A stretch of 7,578 nt of DNA from Acidobacteriaceae bacterium (lineage in GTDB: Bacteria; Acidobacteriota; Terriglobia; Terriglobales; Acidobacteriaceae), in the NCBI GenBank assembly GCA_003135495.1, contig PLBX01000308.1, forward strand, positions 1 to 7,578, in the 5' to 3' direction. Shown one piece after another: positions 6,782 through 7,578 of this stretch. Position 1 is the first letter of the stretch; every line of letters begins with the position of its first letter. The position numbers and the translations under genes were made by a program. The notes under the pieces are model-generated. The model saw only the letters and a list, made by a program, of their open reading frames with translations, was not told the DNA's origin and searched no databases.

Positions 6782-7578
6782 ATGAAGTATTCGCTGCTAG
6801 GGCGGACAGGTCTGTGCATCTCAAACCTAGCCTTGGGCACCGCCGCTTTCGGATTGGAGAACTATGGCATCCAGGAGCCGGGCGAGCCCGGCCGGTTGTC
6901 TGAAGACCATGCCATCGCGCTTGTGCAAGCCGCAGTCGAAAGCGGCATCAATTTGTTCGATACAGCTCGAGGCTACGGCGAGAGCGAAGCAGTATTGGGA
7001 AAGAGCGCAAGCGGCTATCCGTCTTGCATCATTGCAACCAAGGTCGGCGTTGCCGCCGACACGAAAGACACAGAGGAGTTAACGAAGACCGTGATGGACT
7101 CGCTCACGGCGAGCCTCAAGGCGCTTCGTAGAGATGTACTGGATGTGGTGCAGATTCACAATGCCACGCAAGAAATGTTGGAGTGTAGCGAGATACTGAA
7201 TGTTCTGGAACGCGCCCGGGATATGGGAAAGTTGAAGTTTATAGGCGCGTCGGTCTATGGCGAGGCGGCGGCTCTTGCTGCGATACGCAGCGGAAGGGTT
7301 GACGTGTTGCAGATCGCGCTCAACTTGCTGGACCAAAGAATGTTGGCCAGGGTATTGCCCGAGGCTAGAAAAAAGAATGTGGGAATTATAGCTCGCTCGG
7401 TTTTTCTAAAAGGAGCTCTTACTGAGCGAGCCAAACTGCTTCCTGAGGGCCTGCGCAGTCTGTCGGAAGCCGCGGACAGAATGCGCGAGGGTTTAGGAGA
7501 GACGTGGAACTCGTTGCCCGGCGCCGCTCTTCGTTTCTGCCTCTCCACTCCGGGAGTTCATTCGGTATTGATTGGACC
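6782..7578 (+). CDS. Aldo/keto reductase (C-terminus cut by window edge)
   Basis: An open frame of 265 full codons runs from ATG 6782 through the right edge without a stop. The protein is a cytoplasmic NADPH-dependent (beta/alpha)8 aldo/keto reductase. Visible are LGRTG (residues 6-10), LGTAAFG (18-24), FDTARGYGESE (59-69), ATKVG (85-89) and VVQIHN (122-127). The catalytic tetrad is complete: D60, Y65, K87 and H126. The last visible stretch, HSVLIG, is the cofactor-site region near the C-terminus, so probably only some tens of residues are missing. It follows the aminotransferase stop by 27 nt, with GAAGGT at 6765-6770 some 11 nt before the ATG as a loose ribosome binding site. Position in the operon suggests it reduces a keto or aldehyde group on a surface-sugar intermediate; the substrate cannot be read from the sequence. 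Confidence 0.88.
   Translation, partial: MKYSLLGRTGLCISNLALGTAAFGLENYGIQEPGEPGRLSEDHAIALVQAAVESGINLFDTARGYGESEAVLGKSASGYPSCIIATKVGVAADTKDTEELTKTVMDSLTASLKALRRDVLDVVQIHNATQEMLECSEILNVLERARDMGKLKFIGASVYGEAAALAAIRSGRVDVLQIALNLLDQRMLARVLPEARKKNVGIIARSVFLKGALTERAKLLPEGLRSLSEAADRMREGLGETWNSLPGAALRFCLSTPGVHSVLIG

Overview
This 7.6 kb window is the junction of two divergent transcription units of a bacterial cell-surface polysaccharide or glycan locus. GC content is moderate, the genes are tightly packed, and an exopolysaccharide chain-length/export protein sits beside nonulosonic-acid genes. The style of the proteins is reminiscent of Acidobacteriota, but I cannot prove the taxon from this sequence; the phylum is a low-confidence inference.

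Layout. (1) Positions 1-1085, minus strand: the N-terminal 361 codons of a GumC/Wzz-type polysaccharide co-polymerase, cut by the window edge. (2) 1086-1543: a 458-bp divergent intergenic region with no convincing gene. It holds a good -10 hexamer (TATACT) for the rightward operon, directly preceded by two copies of a 9-bp repeat spaced 11 bp apart, and a small leader hairpin. (3) 1544 to the window end, plus strand: six genes that look like one operon. They are pseB (UDP-GlcNAc 4,6-dehydratase), pseC (PLP aminotransferase), a NeuB/PseI/SpsE-family synthase, an SpsF-type cytidylyltransferase, a class III (GSAM-like) aminotransferase and an aldo/keto reductase cut by the right edge. The first five are separated by 1 nt or overlap by 4-11 nt; the reductase follows after 27 nt.

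How the genes may work together. PseB and PseC should make UDP-4-amino-4,6-dideoxy-beta-L-AltNAc from UDP-GlcNAc. In the standard pseudaminic acid pathway an acetyltransferase (PseH) and a UDP-sugar hydrolase (PseG) come next, then PEP condensation (PseI) and CMP activation (PseF). Here no PseH or PseG is visible. The synthase lacks the C-terminal SAF (antifreeze-like) domain of classical NeuB/PseI, the activating enzyme is of SpsF type, and two extra enzymes (class III aminotransferase, aldo/keto reductase) are built into the operon. The most interesting reading is therefore a variant nonulosonic-acid-like (or other CMP-activated keto-sugar) pathway rather than plain Pse5Ac7Ac. Because the window cuts the operon, pseG and pseH may simply lie further downstream.
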